A stretch of 9,138 bases of DNA from Faecalibacterium sp. UBA1771 (GTDB lineage: Bacteria; Bacillota; Clostridia; Oscillospirales; Ruminococcaceae): contig DCGT01000012.1 in the NCBI GenBank assembly GCA_002315315.1, positions 32,043 to 41,180 on the forward strand, read 5' to 3'. The notes beneath the pieces were generated by a model. That model ran no database searches, was not told the origin of the DNA, and was given only the letters and a program-made list of their open reading frames with translations. The position numbers were made by a program, and so were the translations under genes. Of this stretch, positions 1-7,320 are shown piece after piece (the first letter of the stretch is position 1; the number at the start of each line of letters is the position of its first letter).

Positions 1-1373
1 TTCAGCCAGTCACGGCTCGGTCCCTTGTCGGCGGGACCAGTCAGTATCTCGATAAATTCACCTGTTTTAACACGGTAAGTTATCGGCACAAGCTTGCCTC
101 CGACCTTGGCTCCTATCATTCGGTGACCGACGGCGGAGTGAATGGCGTAAGCAAAGTCAATGACCGTTGAACCTGCGGGTAGATTGATAACATCGCCCTT
201 TGGTGTAAAGACATAAACCTCCTCCGGCAACAGGTCGCTCTTGATGTTGCGGATAATGTCGACGGCGTCCTCCGACTCCATCTGACTCTCAAGGAGCTGG
301 CGCACCCATGCAAGACGTTCCTCAAGTCTGTCCTTACCGTTTATGCCGAGCTTGTATTTCCAATGCGCGGCTATGCCGTACTCGGCATTGTAATGCATTT
401 CGTGAGTTCTTATCTGTATTTCAAACGGAACACCCTTGCGTCGAACAACAGTTGTCTGCAATGACCGGTAACCGTTCGGCTTTGGCGTAGATATATAGTC
501 CTTAAACCGGTGCGGGAGCGGACGATACATATCGTGGAGTATTCCGAGCGCGTTATAGCACTCGTTTACCGTATCCAAAATTACACGAACCGCATAGATA
601 TCATAAATTTCTTCAATGGACTTGTTCTGAATGAACAGCTTGCGGTAAACACCGTAATATGACTTTACCCGACTCGTTATCACCGGCTCGACATTCATCT
701 CGTCGTGCAGTCGTGTTTTAATTTCTTCGGTAATAGTATCGATAAAACTGCTGTCACTGTTAAGACGCGCGAAAATTCCGTCGATTTCTCTGTACCCGAC
801 GGGGTCAAGATATTTAAGAGCTGTATCCTCCAGCTCCTCCTTTATCGAGTTCATACCCAAGCGGTGAGCTATAGGGGCATAGACCTCCATTGTTTCAAGT
901 GCCTTATCACGTTGTTTCTGCTCCGGCATCGAGCTTAGTGTACGCATATTGTGTATGCGGTCACACAGCTTGATAATCATAACACGGATATCGCGGCTCA
1001 TGGCAAGCAGCATTTTGCGGACATTTTCCGCCTGACGCTCCTCGACTGATGAGAATTCAAGCTTTGTCAGTTTGGTTACACCATCCACCATTTCGGCGAT
1101 ATCACTGCCGAAATCCTTTGTTATCTCGGCAAGTGTTACATCGGTATCCTCAACAACGTCGTGCAGCAGTGCTGCGGCAAGACTCTCGCTGTCCAGTCCC
1201 AAATCCACAAGCAGTGCCGCCACCGCAATAGGGTGGATTATATACGGCTCACCGCTTCGTCGCTTTTGGTCGGAATGTGCTCTCTCGGCAAGGCAGTAAG
1301 CCCGCTCGATAAGCTCCATATTATACTGACGTCCGCTTGCTTCGATAAGTTGTTTTAACTGCTCAAAGGTCAT
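1..1373 (-). CDS. rel: Bifunctional (p)ppGpp synthetase/hydrolase, RelA/SpoT family (3' end missing)
   Basis: Makes and degrades the alarmone (p)ppGpp in the stringent response; cytosolic and ribosome-associated. I read 457 codons before the left edge. Hydrolase HD domain, about residues 25-175: H47 in YIIHP, HDVVED at 71-76 and CDRIHN at 137-142 are all intact, so hydrolysis looks functional. Synthetase domain, about 230-345: RFKD at 289-292 is the signature of bifunctional Rel rather than monofunctional RelA; also PKPNGY at 297-302, EIQIRT at 318-323 and AEYGIAAHW at 330-338. A TGS domain begins near 385. The remaining regulatory domains (helical, zinc-finger, ACT) would lie outside. The ATG at 1371-1373 is supported by AAAGGAAG 7 nt upstream, inside the last codons of recJ; only 2 bp separate it from the recJ stop, suggesting translational coupling. 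Oddities: consensus Ser of the KxxYSxYRK motif is G241, and consensus GYQSLHT reads GYRSLQT (301-307). Confidence 0.96.
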   Translation of the reverse strand, partial: MTFEQLKQLIEASGRQYNMELIERAYCLAERAHSDQKRRSGEPYIIHPIAVAALLVDLGLDSESLAAALLHDVVEDTDVTLAEITKDFGSDIAEMVDGVTKLTKLEFSSVEERQAENVRKMLLAMSRDIRVMIIKLCDRIHNMRTLSSMPEQKQRDKALETMEVYAPIAHRLGMNSIKEELEDTALKYLDPVGYREIDGIFARLNSDSSFIDTITEEIKTRLHDEMNVEPVITSRVKSYYGVYRKLFIQNKSIEEIYDIYAVRVILDTVNECYNALGILHDMYRPLPHRFKDYISTPKPNGYRSLQTTVVRRKGVPFEIQIRTHEMHYNAEYGIAAHWKYKLGINGKDRLEERLAWVRQLLESQMESEDAVDIIRNIKSDLLPEEVYVFTPKGDVINLPAGSTVIDFAYAIHSAVGHRMIGAKVGGKLVPITYRVKTGEFIEILTGPADKGPSRDWL

Positions 1374-1375
1374 TA

Positions 1376-3427
1376 TTACTCTTCCTTTATCCCGTCTGTA
1401 AGCTGACGGTAAAGAGGTGAATCGGTAAGCTGTTTCTTTTCGGGGTTATCGGACGCTATCAGCCGTCTGTCGCCCTCGTCCATACATTTGCCGTAGACAA
1501 GTCCGAGCTCGAGCAAAACGCCGAGCGCAACAATCGACTTGCCGGCGTTGATATCACGGCATCGGTAGCACAGATATTCACGGTCGAATGCGGGGAGTGT
1601 TTCCTTTTGAATAATTCGGTACACCCTTCCTATTTCAGCTCGCGTGGGACAGATTGTTTCAAACTGATCCCTTGTCAGCTTTCTGCCGCAGCACATAAGA
1701 TCGTAAATCTGCATTGTATTGAGCGATTCGTCGGAAAAAGAGGACGGCTTGATTGTTTTGATTTTTGCCGACACATAGCTTCTTCCACCCGACGAAACAT
1801 ATATTGACAGCATAAGCGCAACATCGACAATATCTCCCGCCTTGTAAACCAATGCAGAGGGCGGTGTGCAGAACAATGCCGCCTTGAATGTATGACCGTT
1901 TTTGCGGAAGGTGAATCTCGAATGACCGTCTCGAAGCGGAGATATTTCGACAACCTGCGCTTCATTTACGGCAAATACCGGCTCCTCGTTGCCGCATCCG
2001 AACGGTGCGAGCAGCGACAGCTCTCTGACCTCCTGCTCTCCCAAATCCTCAAATTCCACCTTGGCGGTAATCCTAACCGAGCGGAACGGAACACCGCTGT
2101 CGAGAGCTATACAGTATTCATTGAGCCGTCTGCGAAGCTCGTCTATGCGGTCTGTCTTAATGGTAAAGCCCGCCGCCATATCGTGACCGCCGTAATTCTC
2201 GAAAATATCCGAACAGCTGTTGATTGCATTGTAAAGTGAAAATCCGTCGACGCTTCTTCCCGAGCCTTTGGCTTCATCACCGTCTATCGACATAATCAGC
2301 ACCGGACGACCGAAGCGCTCAACAAGACGGGAGCATACTATTCCCGCTACTCCGGCGTTGTAATTCTCACCGGATATTACCAAAATCTGTCTTCTTATCA
2401 ATTCGGGACATTCGACGATGCTGTGCATTACCTGCGCAAGCATTTCCTGCTCTATTGCCTGACGCTGACGGTTAAGCTCACACAGCTCCTCGGCAAGACT
2501 GTCTGCCTGCTCCTCATCCTCGGCAAGAAGCAGATGCAAAGCGGTAAGCGCCGTACCCATTCTGCCTGCGGCATTTAATCTCGGTGCAATCACAAAAGCC
2601 ACATCACGCGCCGTCAGCTCCTTACCGGCAAGACCCGAATGCCGCATAAGTGCCATAAGACCGAGATTATCGGTATTTCGGAGCATTTCCACACCGTTTT
2701 TGACTATAACGCGGTTTTCTCCCATGAGCGGCATAACGTCGGATACCGTGCCGAGCGCAACCAAATCGCCATACAGCTCAAGCATTTCTTCAACCGTACA
2801 GCCCTCAACGGCGCACGCAAGCTTCATGGCAACACCGACACCTGCAAGCGACTTAAAGCTCGACTTATCATCCTCACGCAGGGGGTCGACAACTGCATAG
2901 GCGGCGGGAAGCACAGGCGGTACCTTGTGGTGGTCGCACACTATTACGTCGATTCCGTGCTCGTTGGCTCGGTCGACCGCCTCGTGTGCCGAAACTCCGT
3001 TGTCAACGGTTATGATAAGCGTTATTCCCTGCGAATTCAAATCGTCGACCGCGGGAGCGTTCAAGCCGTAGCCGCAGCCGTCTCTCGTGGGCAGACAATA
3101 TGAAATATCCGCTCCGAGATTGGAAAGATATTGGTACATCAGCGCAGTCGAAGCCACTCCGTCGACATCGTAGTCACCGAAGATGGCAATTCTCTCACCG
3201 CCGTCGACAGCACGCACGATGCGCTCCGCCGCGCGGTCGATATCCGCCAAATTGCACGCCTGCTCGGGATAATAGTCGCACTCAATAAAGTGCCTTGCCT
3301 CTTCAACATCGCACACGCCCGAGCTAACGAGCGAGCTTGCGACAAGCTTGGAGATGCCAAGACCCTTTTCCAGCTCCGCAACCATTGCAGGAGAAATACT
3401 CTGATATACCCATCGTTTAATTGACAT
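1376..3427 (-). CDS. recJ: Single-stranded-DNA-specific 5'-3' exonuclease RecJ
   Basis: DHH/DHHA1-family nuclease that degrades single-stranded DNA 5' to 3' in recombination and mismatch or base-excision repair. The 683 residues are longer than E. coli RecJ and comparable to long Firmicutes RecJ. DHH domain: DYDVDG at 85-90, TVDNG at 140-144, CDHH at 164-167, GTVSD at 226-230 (metal-binding aspartates and histidines present). LNAAGRMG at 284-291 is typical of RecJ. DHHA1 domain: GSGRS at 388-392 and GGHDMAAGF at 413-421. An OB-fold-like region follows (about 445-560), with LAPFGCGNEEPVF at 473-485. Residues from about 565 form a C-terminal extension like that of Bacillus RecJ. The usual W-H-x-G-V motif at the start of DHHA1 reads YNAGV (356-360), so the conserved Trp and His are replaced. 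Start ATG is preceded by AAAAGG at 9 nt. It lies 16 bp after the flavoprotein gene and 2 bp before rel. Confidence 0.95.
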   Translation of the reverse strand: MSIKRWVYQSISPAMVAELEKGLGISKLVASSLVSSGVCDVEEARHFIECDYYPEQACNLADIDRAAERIVRAVDGGERIAIFGDYDVDGVASTALMYQYLSNLGADISYCLPTRDGCGYGLNAPAVDDLNSQGITLIITVDNGVSAHEAVDRANEHGIDVIVCDHHKVPPVLPAAYAVVDPLREDDKSSFKSLAGVGVAMKLACAVEGCTVEEMLELYGDLVALGTVSDVMPLMGENRVIVKNGVEMLRNTDNLGLMALMRHSGLAGKELTARDVAFVIAPRLNAAGRMGTALTALHLLLAEDEEQADSLAEELCELNRQRQAIEQEMLAQVMHSIVECPELIRRQILVISGENYNAGVAGIVCSRLVERFGRPVLIMSIDGDEAKGSGRSVDGFSLYNAINSCSDIFENYGGHDMAAGFTIKTDRIDELRRRLNEYCIALDSGVPFRSVRITAKVEFEDLGEQEVRELSLLAPFGCGNEEPVFAVNEAQVVEISPLRDGHSRFTFRKNGHTFKAALFCTPPSALVYKAGDIVDVALMLSIYVSSGGRSYVSAKIKTIKPSSFSDESLNTMQIYDLMCCGRKLTRDQFETICPTRAEIGRVYRIIQKETLPAFDREYLCYRCRDINAGKSIVALGVLLELGLVYGKCMDEGDRRLIASDNPEKKQLTDSPLYRQLTDGIKEE
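1381..1388 (-). promoter_or_regulatory. Ribosome-binding site of rel
   Basis: AAAGGAAG on the minus strand, 7 nt before the rel ATG and lying within the final codons of recJ. It fixes the rel start and implies that ribosomes finishing recJ can reinitiate on rel. Confidence 0.75.
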
Positions 3428-3443
3428 TAATTTATACCTTTTG

Positions 3444-5036
3444 TTATATACTTATCGGGCGGTACTCCGATATAATCACTTTTGCCGTGTTAATACCGTC
3501 GGTCGCCGAGCTCATAATTCCTCCGGCGTATCCGGCGCCCTCTCCGCAGGGGTAAAGACCGTCGACGTTTTCCGCCTGACGATTATCACGGCGCAATATT
3601 CTCACCGGGCTCGACGTGCGGGATTCAATGCCGGTAAGCACCGCTCCCGCATTTCCGAAGCAGGAAACCTTGTTCGCAAAGGAGCGAAGTCCGGCACGAA
3701 TGCAATCGGCAAGCTGTTTGCCGATGATGTTTTCGAGATTGTGTTCGACCACTCCGAGAGGATAGGTAGGCTCCACATAATCGGTACGCAGTCCCGACCT
3801 ACCGTCGAGGAAGCTACCCACATCGCTCGCAGGGGCACAGTAATTGCTTCCTCCTGCAGTAAAAGCCGCGCTCTCCAGCCGCTTTTGGAACTCGACGCCG
3901 GCAAAGGCATCGGTGCCGAAAGTGCTTGTATCTACCGATACTGCAACGGCGGCATTGGCGTTTTTACCGGCTCTCGCACGGTTGCTCATTCCGTTGGTTA
4001 CAACCTGACCTCTGTCTGACGCACCTGCGACAACCGTGCCGCCGGGACACATACAGAAGGTGTAAACCCCGTGACTGCCGATATGCTCGCTTAGCGAATA
4101 GTCAGCGGCGGGAAGCCTCGGGTCACCCGCCATTTTACCCCACCTGCTGCGGTCGACATCGCTCTGCAGATGCTCTATGCGAAACCCTACCGAAAAGGGC
4201 TTGGGGACAACACTTGCGCCTATCCCCTTTACCATTGTAAAAACCTCACGCGCGCTGTGACCGCAGGCAAGGATAACGGCGTCGGCGGGAATTCGACTGC
4301 CTCCCGCAGTTACCGACTTCACGGCGCCGTTTTGAACATTTATGCTTTCCAGCTTGGTATTGAAGTTGATTTTTGCACCGAGACGAATCGTTTCGTTTCG
4401 GATATTGCGTATTACATCTCTCAGGATGTCGGTGCCAATATGTGGCTTTGCTTCAATTAACAGCTCTCTCGGCGCACCGAATTTGACAAAGGTTTCGAGC
4501 ACGAAATCGCAGAGCGGGTCATTTATCCGAGTGGTGAGCTTGCCGTCGGAGAACGTTCCCGCGCCGCCCTCACCAAATTGAATGTTGGATGAGCGATCGA
4601 GCATTCCCGATGTAAAAAACTTGTCGACAATCGCGGTTCTCTGCTCAATCGACGCTCCCTGCTCGATTACAACGGGGTTGTATCCGTTCAGAGCAAGTAT
4701 ATACGCCGCAAATATTCCGGCAGGACCGTAGCCGACGACCACCGGCGGAGCAGACAGCTTTTTACTCCCTATTTTCTGCTTTTCCGCGGCGTCCGAGACA
4801 TAGACAAACTGCCCTTTCTTTTTGTCGGCAACTGATTTTTCAAGTGACGCATTGGCAAGTCGAAGCGAAACGGAGCAGACCAAATTGACCTCACCGTGGC
4901 GGGCATCATAGGATATTCTGCGCACGCCCGCTTCCTTGATATTCTGCTTTGCGACACCGCTTTTTTTTACGGCGGAATCGACTATTTCGCTGTCGGAGCT
5001 GCCGAGAGGCAATACCAATCCCGAAGCAATCAGCAT
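3444..5036 (-). CDS. COG2509-type FAD-dependent oxidoreductase, substrate unknown
   Basis: A 530-residue flavoprotein of the 'uncharacterized FAD-dependent dehydrogenase' family (COG2509). It carries an N-terminal ferredoxin-fold-like segment (about 1-65), then a dinucleotide-binding Rossmann motif VVGYGPAG at 100-107 with the downstream acidic residue E125 in VVIEQG. A family signature FGEGGAGTFSDGKL lies at 154-167, the second FAD-contacting region AVILACGHSA at 253-262, and ESRTSSPVRI at 471-480 with PCGEGAGYAGGIMSSATDG at 496-514 near the C-terminus. No signal peptide or membrane segment, so probably cytosolic. Length and both ends match the family as I remember it, so it looks complete. 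The start has an excellent Shine-Dalgarno site (AAAGGAG) 12 bp after cdaR. No member has a substrate I can name with confidence. Its place in the cda operon, where many Firmicutes carry glmM, gives context but no function. Confidence 0.9.
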   Translation of the reverse strand: MLIASGLVLPLGSSDSEIVDSAVKKSGVAKQNIKEAGVRRISYDARHGEVNLVCSVSLRLANASLEKSVADKKKGQFVYVSDAAEKQKIGSKKLSAPPVVVGYGPAGIFAAYILALNGYNPVVIEQGASIEQRTAIVDKFFTSGMLDRSSNIQFGEGGAGTFSDGKLTTRINDPLCDFVLETFVKFGAPRELLIEAKPHIGTDILRDVIRNIRNETIRLGAKINFNTKLESINVQNGAVKSVTAGGSRIPADAVILACGHSAREVFTMVKGIGASVVPKPFSVGFRIEHLQSDVDRSRWGKMAGDPRLPAADYSLSEHIGSHGVYTFCMCPGGTVVAGASDRGQVVTNGMSNRARAGKNANAAVAVSVDTSTFGTDAFAGVEFQKRLESAAFTAGGSNYCAPASDVGSFLDGRSGLRTDYVEPTYPLGVVEHNLENIIGKQLADCIRAGLRSFANKVSCFGNAGAVLTGIESRTSSPVRILRRDNRQAENVDGLYPCGEGAGYAGGIMSSATDGINTAKVIISEYRPISI

Positions 5037-5048
5037 ATTTTCTCCTTT

Positions 5049-6308
5049 TTATTTCGGCTGAACAGAGATAAGAGCGGAATACTTGCCCGACACCCATACG
5101 GTACTGTCGGACGGAATTACAAATCTGACCGGTACGCTGAATTCGCCCTTATCTATATTGATTTCGTTAATATCTATTACCGCAATAACCGACCCCGACA
5201 GCATATTGTCAATCCTGTCGGAAGGACCTATCAGAGTGACGTTGTTGATGGTATCTGTCAAAATTTCTATATCGTAATTGGACGGAAGATTATCGAATCG
5301 AATATCGTCCACCTTAATACTTCTCGTTGCAAGACCCTCCTTGGGGAAGGTGACGGTCACGGTGGCGATGTTGTCGAGGTTGACGATTCCGCTCGGCAGT
5401 TCAAGCTCAAAGGTATAGGTTTTGCCTATCTCGAAATCGGCAAGGTCGACATATCCGACGATTTTGTCCGAGAGGTTGTCGATCGTCGCTTCGGCGGCGG
5501 CAACAGGTATACTGCTGTTTGACATAACATAGTCGAGCGTAGAGGTATCAAAGCCGTCAGGCTCGTTTATAAAGCCTATTTCGAGATTGAGAATTCCCTT
5601 TTTATAAACGGGAATTGTTATATCGGCGGTATCGGAGCTTAATACAAGATTATCCGTCGGCTGAATCTCGCCCGACTCGCCGATAAGAACAATATCGCTT
5701 GTAACTACTGTAGTCGCAGTCAGCGGGTCACCGTTCAGAGTGACGAAAGCGGAAGCGCGGCTTATCTTGGCAAGCTCGCTCTCAGGTCCGCGAATCGTTA
5801 TCTCCTGCGGCGTGGCGGTAATACTGCCGACAAGGAATCCGTCGGCAACATCAAGCCCCTCTATTGACGGTTCCACCGTCAGCTTTTTGGTAGCGGCTAT
5901 ATCGAAGTCGAGGGTTATGGATTCAGGTGCTATGGAAATGATATTGTAAACCTTTAACGAATTGTTTTTGGTTGCGACAAGCTTCAGCTTATATGTTCCC
6001 GCCTGATTTACCGCTGTAAACGTGGGCGTTACGGTAATATCGTCTTTGGTAAGCGATCCGATTACATTTCGTTCACCCGATACCTCAACGGTCACGGTAA
6101 ATTCGCCCTCATCGACTATTTCAAGTCCCAAGCTGTGAAACGCGGCGGTGGGAACGTTGAGATTTACGGGAATATCGGTAATATGTCTTGTCGTTTCGGG
6201 GCTTACATTGAACGCGACTATTGCCCAAACGATAAACGCTATAACCACCGACAGCAGAATATTAAACCAGCGTTTTTCGAAAAGCTTGCTCAATTTACTG
6301 TTTTTCAT
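5049..6308 (-). CDS. cdaR: CdaR, YbbR-domain regulator of the diadenylate cyclase CdaA
   Basis: Membrane-anchored extracytoplasmic protein that binds CdaA and modulates c-di-AMP synthesis in Firmicutes. The sequence shows a basic cytoplasmic N-terminus (residues 1-13), one transmembrane helix at about 14-34 (NILLSVVIAFIVWAIVAF), then a beta-rich, Ser/Thr/Val/Asp-rich exterior of about 385 residues. Motifs of the YbbR type recur: DIPVNL near 44, ITIRGPESEL near 151 and VTLIGPSDRI near 366 (I/V-x-G-P-x-x-x-I/L is the characteristic YbbR element). I judge three to four tandem YbbR repeats, roughly 38-135, 137-225, 230-330 and 335-418; the third is divergent. Length (419) is in the usual range. 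The ATG lies inside the end of cdaA (14-bp overlap) with GGAG about 11 nt upstream, pointing to coupled translation and matching the known CdaA-CdaR partnership. Confidence 0.92.
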   Translation of the reverse strand: MKNSKLSKLFEKRWFNILLSVVIAFIVWAIVAFNVSPETTRHITDIPVNLNVPTAAFHSLGLEIVDEGEFTVTVEVSGERNVIGSLTKDDITVTPTFTAVNQAGTYKLKLVATKNNSLKVYNIISIAPESITLDFDIAATKKLTVEPSIEGLDVADGFLVGSITATPQEITIRGPESELAKISRASAFVTLNGDPLTATTVVTSDIVLIGESGEIQPTDNLVLSSDTADITIPVYKKGILNLEIGFINEPDGFDTSTLDYVMSNSSIPVAAAEATIDNLSDKIVGYVDLADFEIGKTYTFELELPSGIVNLDNIATVTVTFPKEGLATRSIKVDDIRFDNLPSNYDIEILTDTINNVTLIGPSDRIDNMLSGSVIAVIDINEINIDKGEFSVPVRFVIPSDSTVWVSGKYSALISVQPK

Positions 6309-7167
6309 TTTTGAACACGCTCCATATAGATTTTTTGCTGTTCTCGCTTTCCTTCTCCTCCGGCATCAGTTGATCGTTGAGAAAACGGAGCGCATAATCA
6401 CGGTCGATGTTTCGGACAATTGCGCCGTTATGCACAAACGAGACAATACCCGTTTCCTCCGACACGACGAGAATTATGGCATCGGAGTTTTCGCTCATAC
6501 CGATTGCGGCGCGGTGTCTTGTGCCCATACTGCGGCTTATATCGTATCTCTGCGACAGGGGAAGCAGACAGCCGGCGGCGATAATTCGACCGTCACGAAT
6601 TACCATCGCTCCGTCATGCAACGGAGAACCCTCGTAAAAAATCGTTTCTATCAAATCCTTGGCAACGGCAGAATCAATGACGGTGCCGGTACCGATGATT
6701 TCGTTCAGCGGTGTGGTGCGTTCGATAACTATGAGAGCACCGCACTTTTTCTTTGACATACTCTCGACCGAGTCGCAAATCGAGGCAACGGGTTCATGCC
6801 ATGTTGCAAATTGCTCCGAAGCGGAAAAGCGACCGGTCAACAGCAGAAGCGAGCTGATTCGTCCTCTTCCGACGCGTTCGAGAGCGCGGCGAAGCTCAGG
6901 CTGGAAAATAATAACAACTGCAATAAGACCTATCTGCAGGAATTTATCGAGAATGAACTTGGTGGTTTTCAGACCGAGCTCTATTGACAGAATATAACCT
7001 ATAACAAGTATTATTACTCCCCTGACAAGCTGTATTGAGCGGGAACGGCGCACGAGCGCCAAAAGCTGATAGACGACGTAAGCAACAAGAGCTATGTCGA
7101 TTATATCTATCCATTTGAATGTATTTACGACGTTGACTATCGTCTGACTAATATAATCGAAAATCAC
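6295..7167 (-). CDS. cdaA: Membrane-bound diadenylate cyclase CdaA
   Basis: Condenses two ATP into cyclic di-AMP, the second messenger that controls potassium and osmolyte transport and cell-wall homeostasis. The 290 residues are the normal length. N-terminal hydrophobic segments at about 22-40, 47-64 and 76-89 form the membrane anchor, followed by FQPELRRALERVGRG at 88-102, typical of CdaA. The catalytic DAC domain (about 110-265) has the DGA motif at 185-187 within SPLHDGAMVI and the RHR motif at 217-219 within GTRHRAAIG; both are required for ATP and metal binding and both are intact. The start codon is GTG (7165-7167), chosen because AAAGAGGG lies 7 nt upstream and no other in-frame start fits a complete first helix. 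It is first in an apparent five-gene operon behind its own promoter; cdaR overlaps its last 14 bp. Confidence 0.96.
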   Translation of the reverse strand: MIFDYISQTIVNVVNTFKWIDIIDIALVAYVVYQLLALVRRSRSIQLVRGVIILVIGYILSIELGLKTTKFILDKFLQIGLIAVVIIFQPELRRALERVGRGRISSLLLLTGRFSASEQFATWHEPVASICDSVESMSKKKCGALIVIERTTPLNEIIGTGTVIDSAVAKDLIETIFYEGSPLHDGAMVIRDGRIIAAGCLLPLSQRYDISRSMGTRHRAAIGMSENSDAIILVVSEETGIVSFVHNGAIVRNIDRDYALRFLNDQLMPEEKESENSKKSIWSVFKNEKQ

Positions 7168-7174
7168 TTTCTTG

Positions 7175-7182
7175 CCCTCTTT
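7175..7182 (-). promoter_or_regulatory. Ribosome-binding site of cdaA (decides a GTG start)
   Basis: AAAGAGGG on the minus strand ends 7 nt before GTG at 7165-7167. This spacing is optimal, and there is no in-frame ATG until residue 137, so GTG is the start. Confidence 0.75.
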
Positions 7183-7191
7183 CCGTATATG

Positions 7192-7219
7192 TTAATCGCA
7201 AAGCCGCGATGTTGATTAA
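7192..7219 (-). promoter_or_regulatory. Small dyad in the cdaA leader
   Basis: TTAATC (7192-7197) is mirrored by GATTAA (7214-7219), and inside lies a perfect 5-bp hairpin ATCGC/GCGAT with a 6-nt loop (7195-7210). The two pairings overlap, so only one can form. The element lies in the predicted 5' leader of about 78 nt, roughly 10 nt before the ribosome-binding site. It could be a binding site for a protein, an RNA hairpin, or chance in a short AT-rich leader. Confidence 0.3.
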
Positions 7220-7252
7220 AAGCTGACGAAAATACTCTATAAGTAATATGAT

Positions 7253-7281
7253 ATTATAGCATAAACAAGCACATTCGGCAA
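7253..7281 (-). promoter_or_regulatory. Sigma-A-type promoter of the cdaA-cdaR-oxidoreductase-recJ-rel operon
   Basis: On the minus strand the -35 is TTGCCG (7276-7281) and the -10 is a perfect TATAAT (7253-7258), separated by 17 bp. A TGC immediately before the -10 gives an extended -10 element. Transcription would start near 7246, leaving a leader of about 78 nt before cdaA. No other promoter of this quality is seen between the cluster genes, whose gaps are all under 20 bp. Confidence 0.75.
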
Positions 7282-7307
7282 TGCTTTGAAGCCTGTCAAA
7301 TGTGCTT
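7267..7307 (-). terminator. Inverted repeat after ispDF: weak terminator or operator
   Basis: A perfect 9-bp dyad, AAGCACATT (minus strand 7307-7299) and AATGTGCTT (7275-7267), spans a 23-nt loop, starting 13 bp after the ispDF stop. The tract after it is only GTTTAT, so termination would be inefficient. The dyad surrounds the -35 box of the cdaA promoter, and its proximal arm fills part of the -35/-10 spacer. It may therefore be a leaky terminator, an operator, or both. Confidence 0.45.
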
Positions 7308-7320
7308 AAATAAACAATAA

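Noticed and set aside
1376..3427. Possibility that the DHH protein is a GdpP-like c-di-AMP phosphodiesterase, given its operon with cdaA
   Set aside because: It lacks PAS and degenerate GGDEF domains and membrane helices, and has RecJ-specific LNAAGRM, an OB-fold region and a Firmicutes RecJ C-terminal extension.
3441..4019. Plus-strand open frame of 192 codons
   Set aside because: It is antisense to the C-terminal part of the flavoprotein gene, with low-complexity Ser/Arg/Ala composition and no family motif.
4896..5522. Plus-strand open frame of 208 codons
   Set aside because: It lies antisense to cdaR and the flavoprotein gene, has no recognisable domain and spans a gene junction. The minus-strand genes explain this DNA fully.
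6148..6756. Plus-strand open frame of 202 codons
   Set aside because: It is antisense to the cdaA/cdaR junction, where both sense genes have intact catalytic or domain motifs.
7168..7246. c-di-AMP (ydaO-type) riboswitch before cdaA
   Set aside because: The predicted leader is only about 78 nt and has only a 5-6 bp dyad, too short for that riboswitch class.
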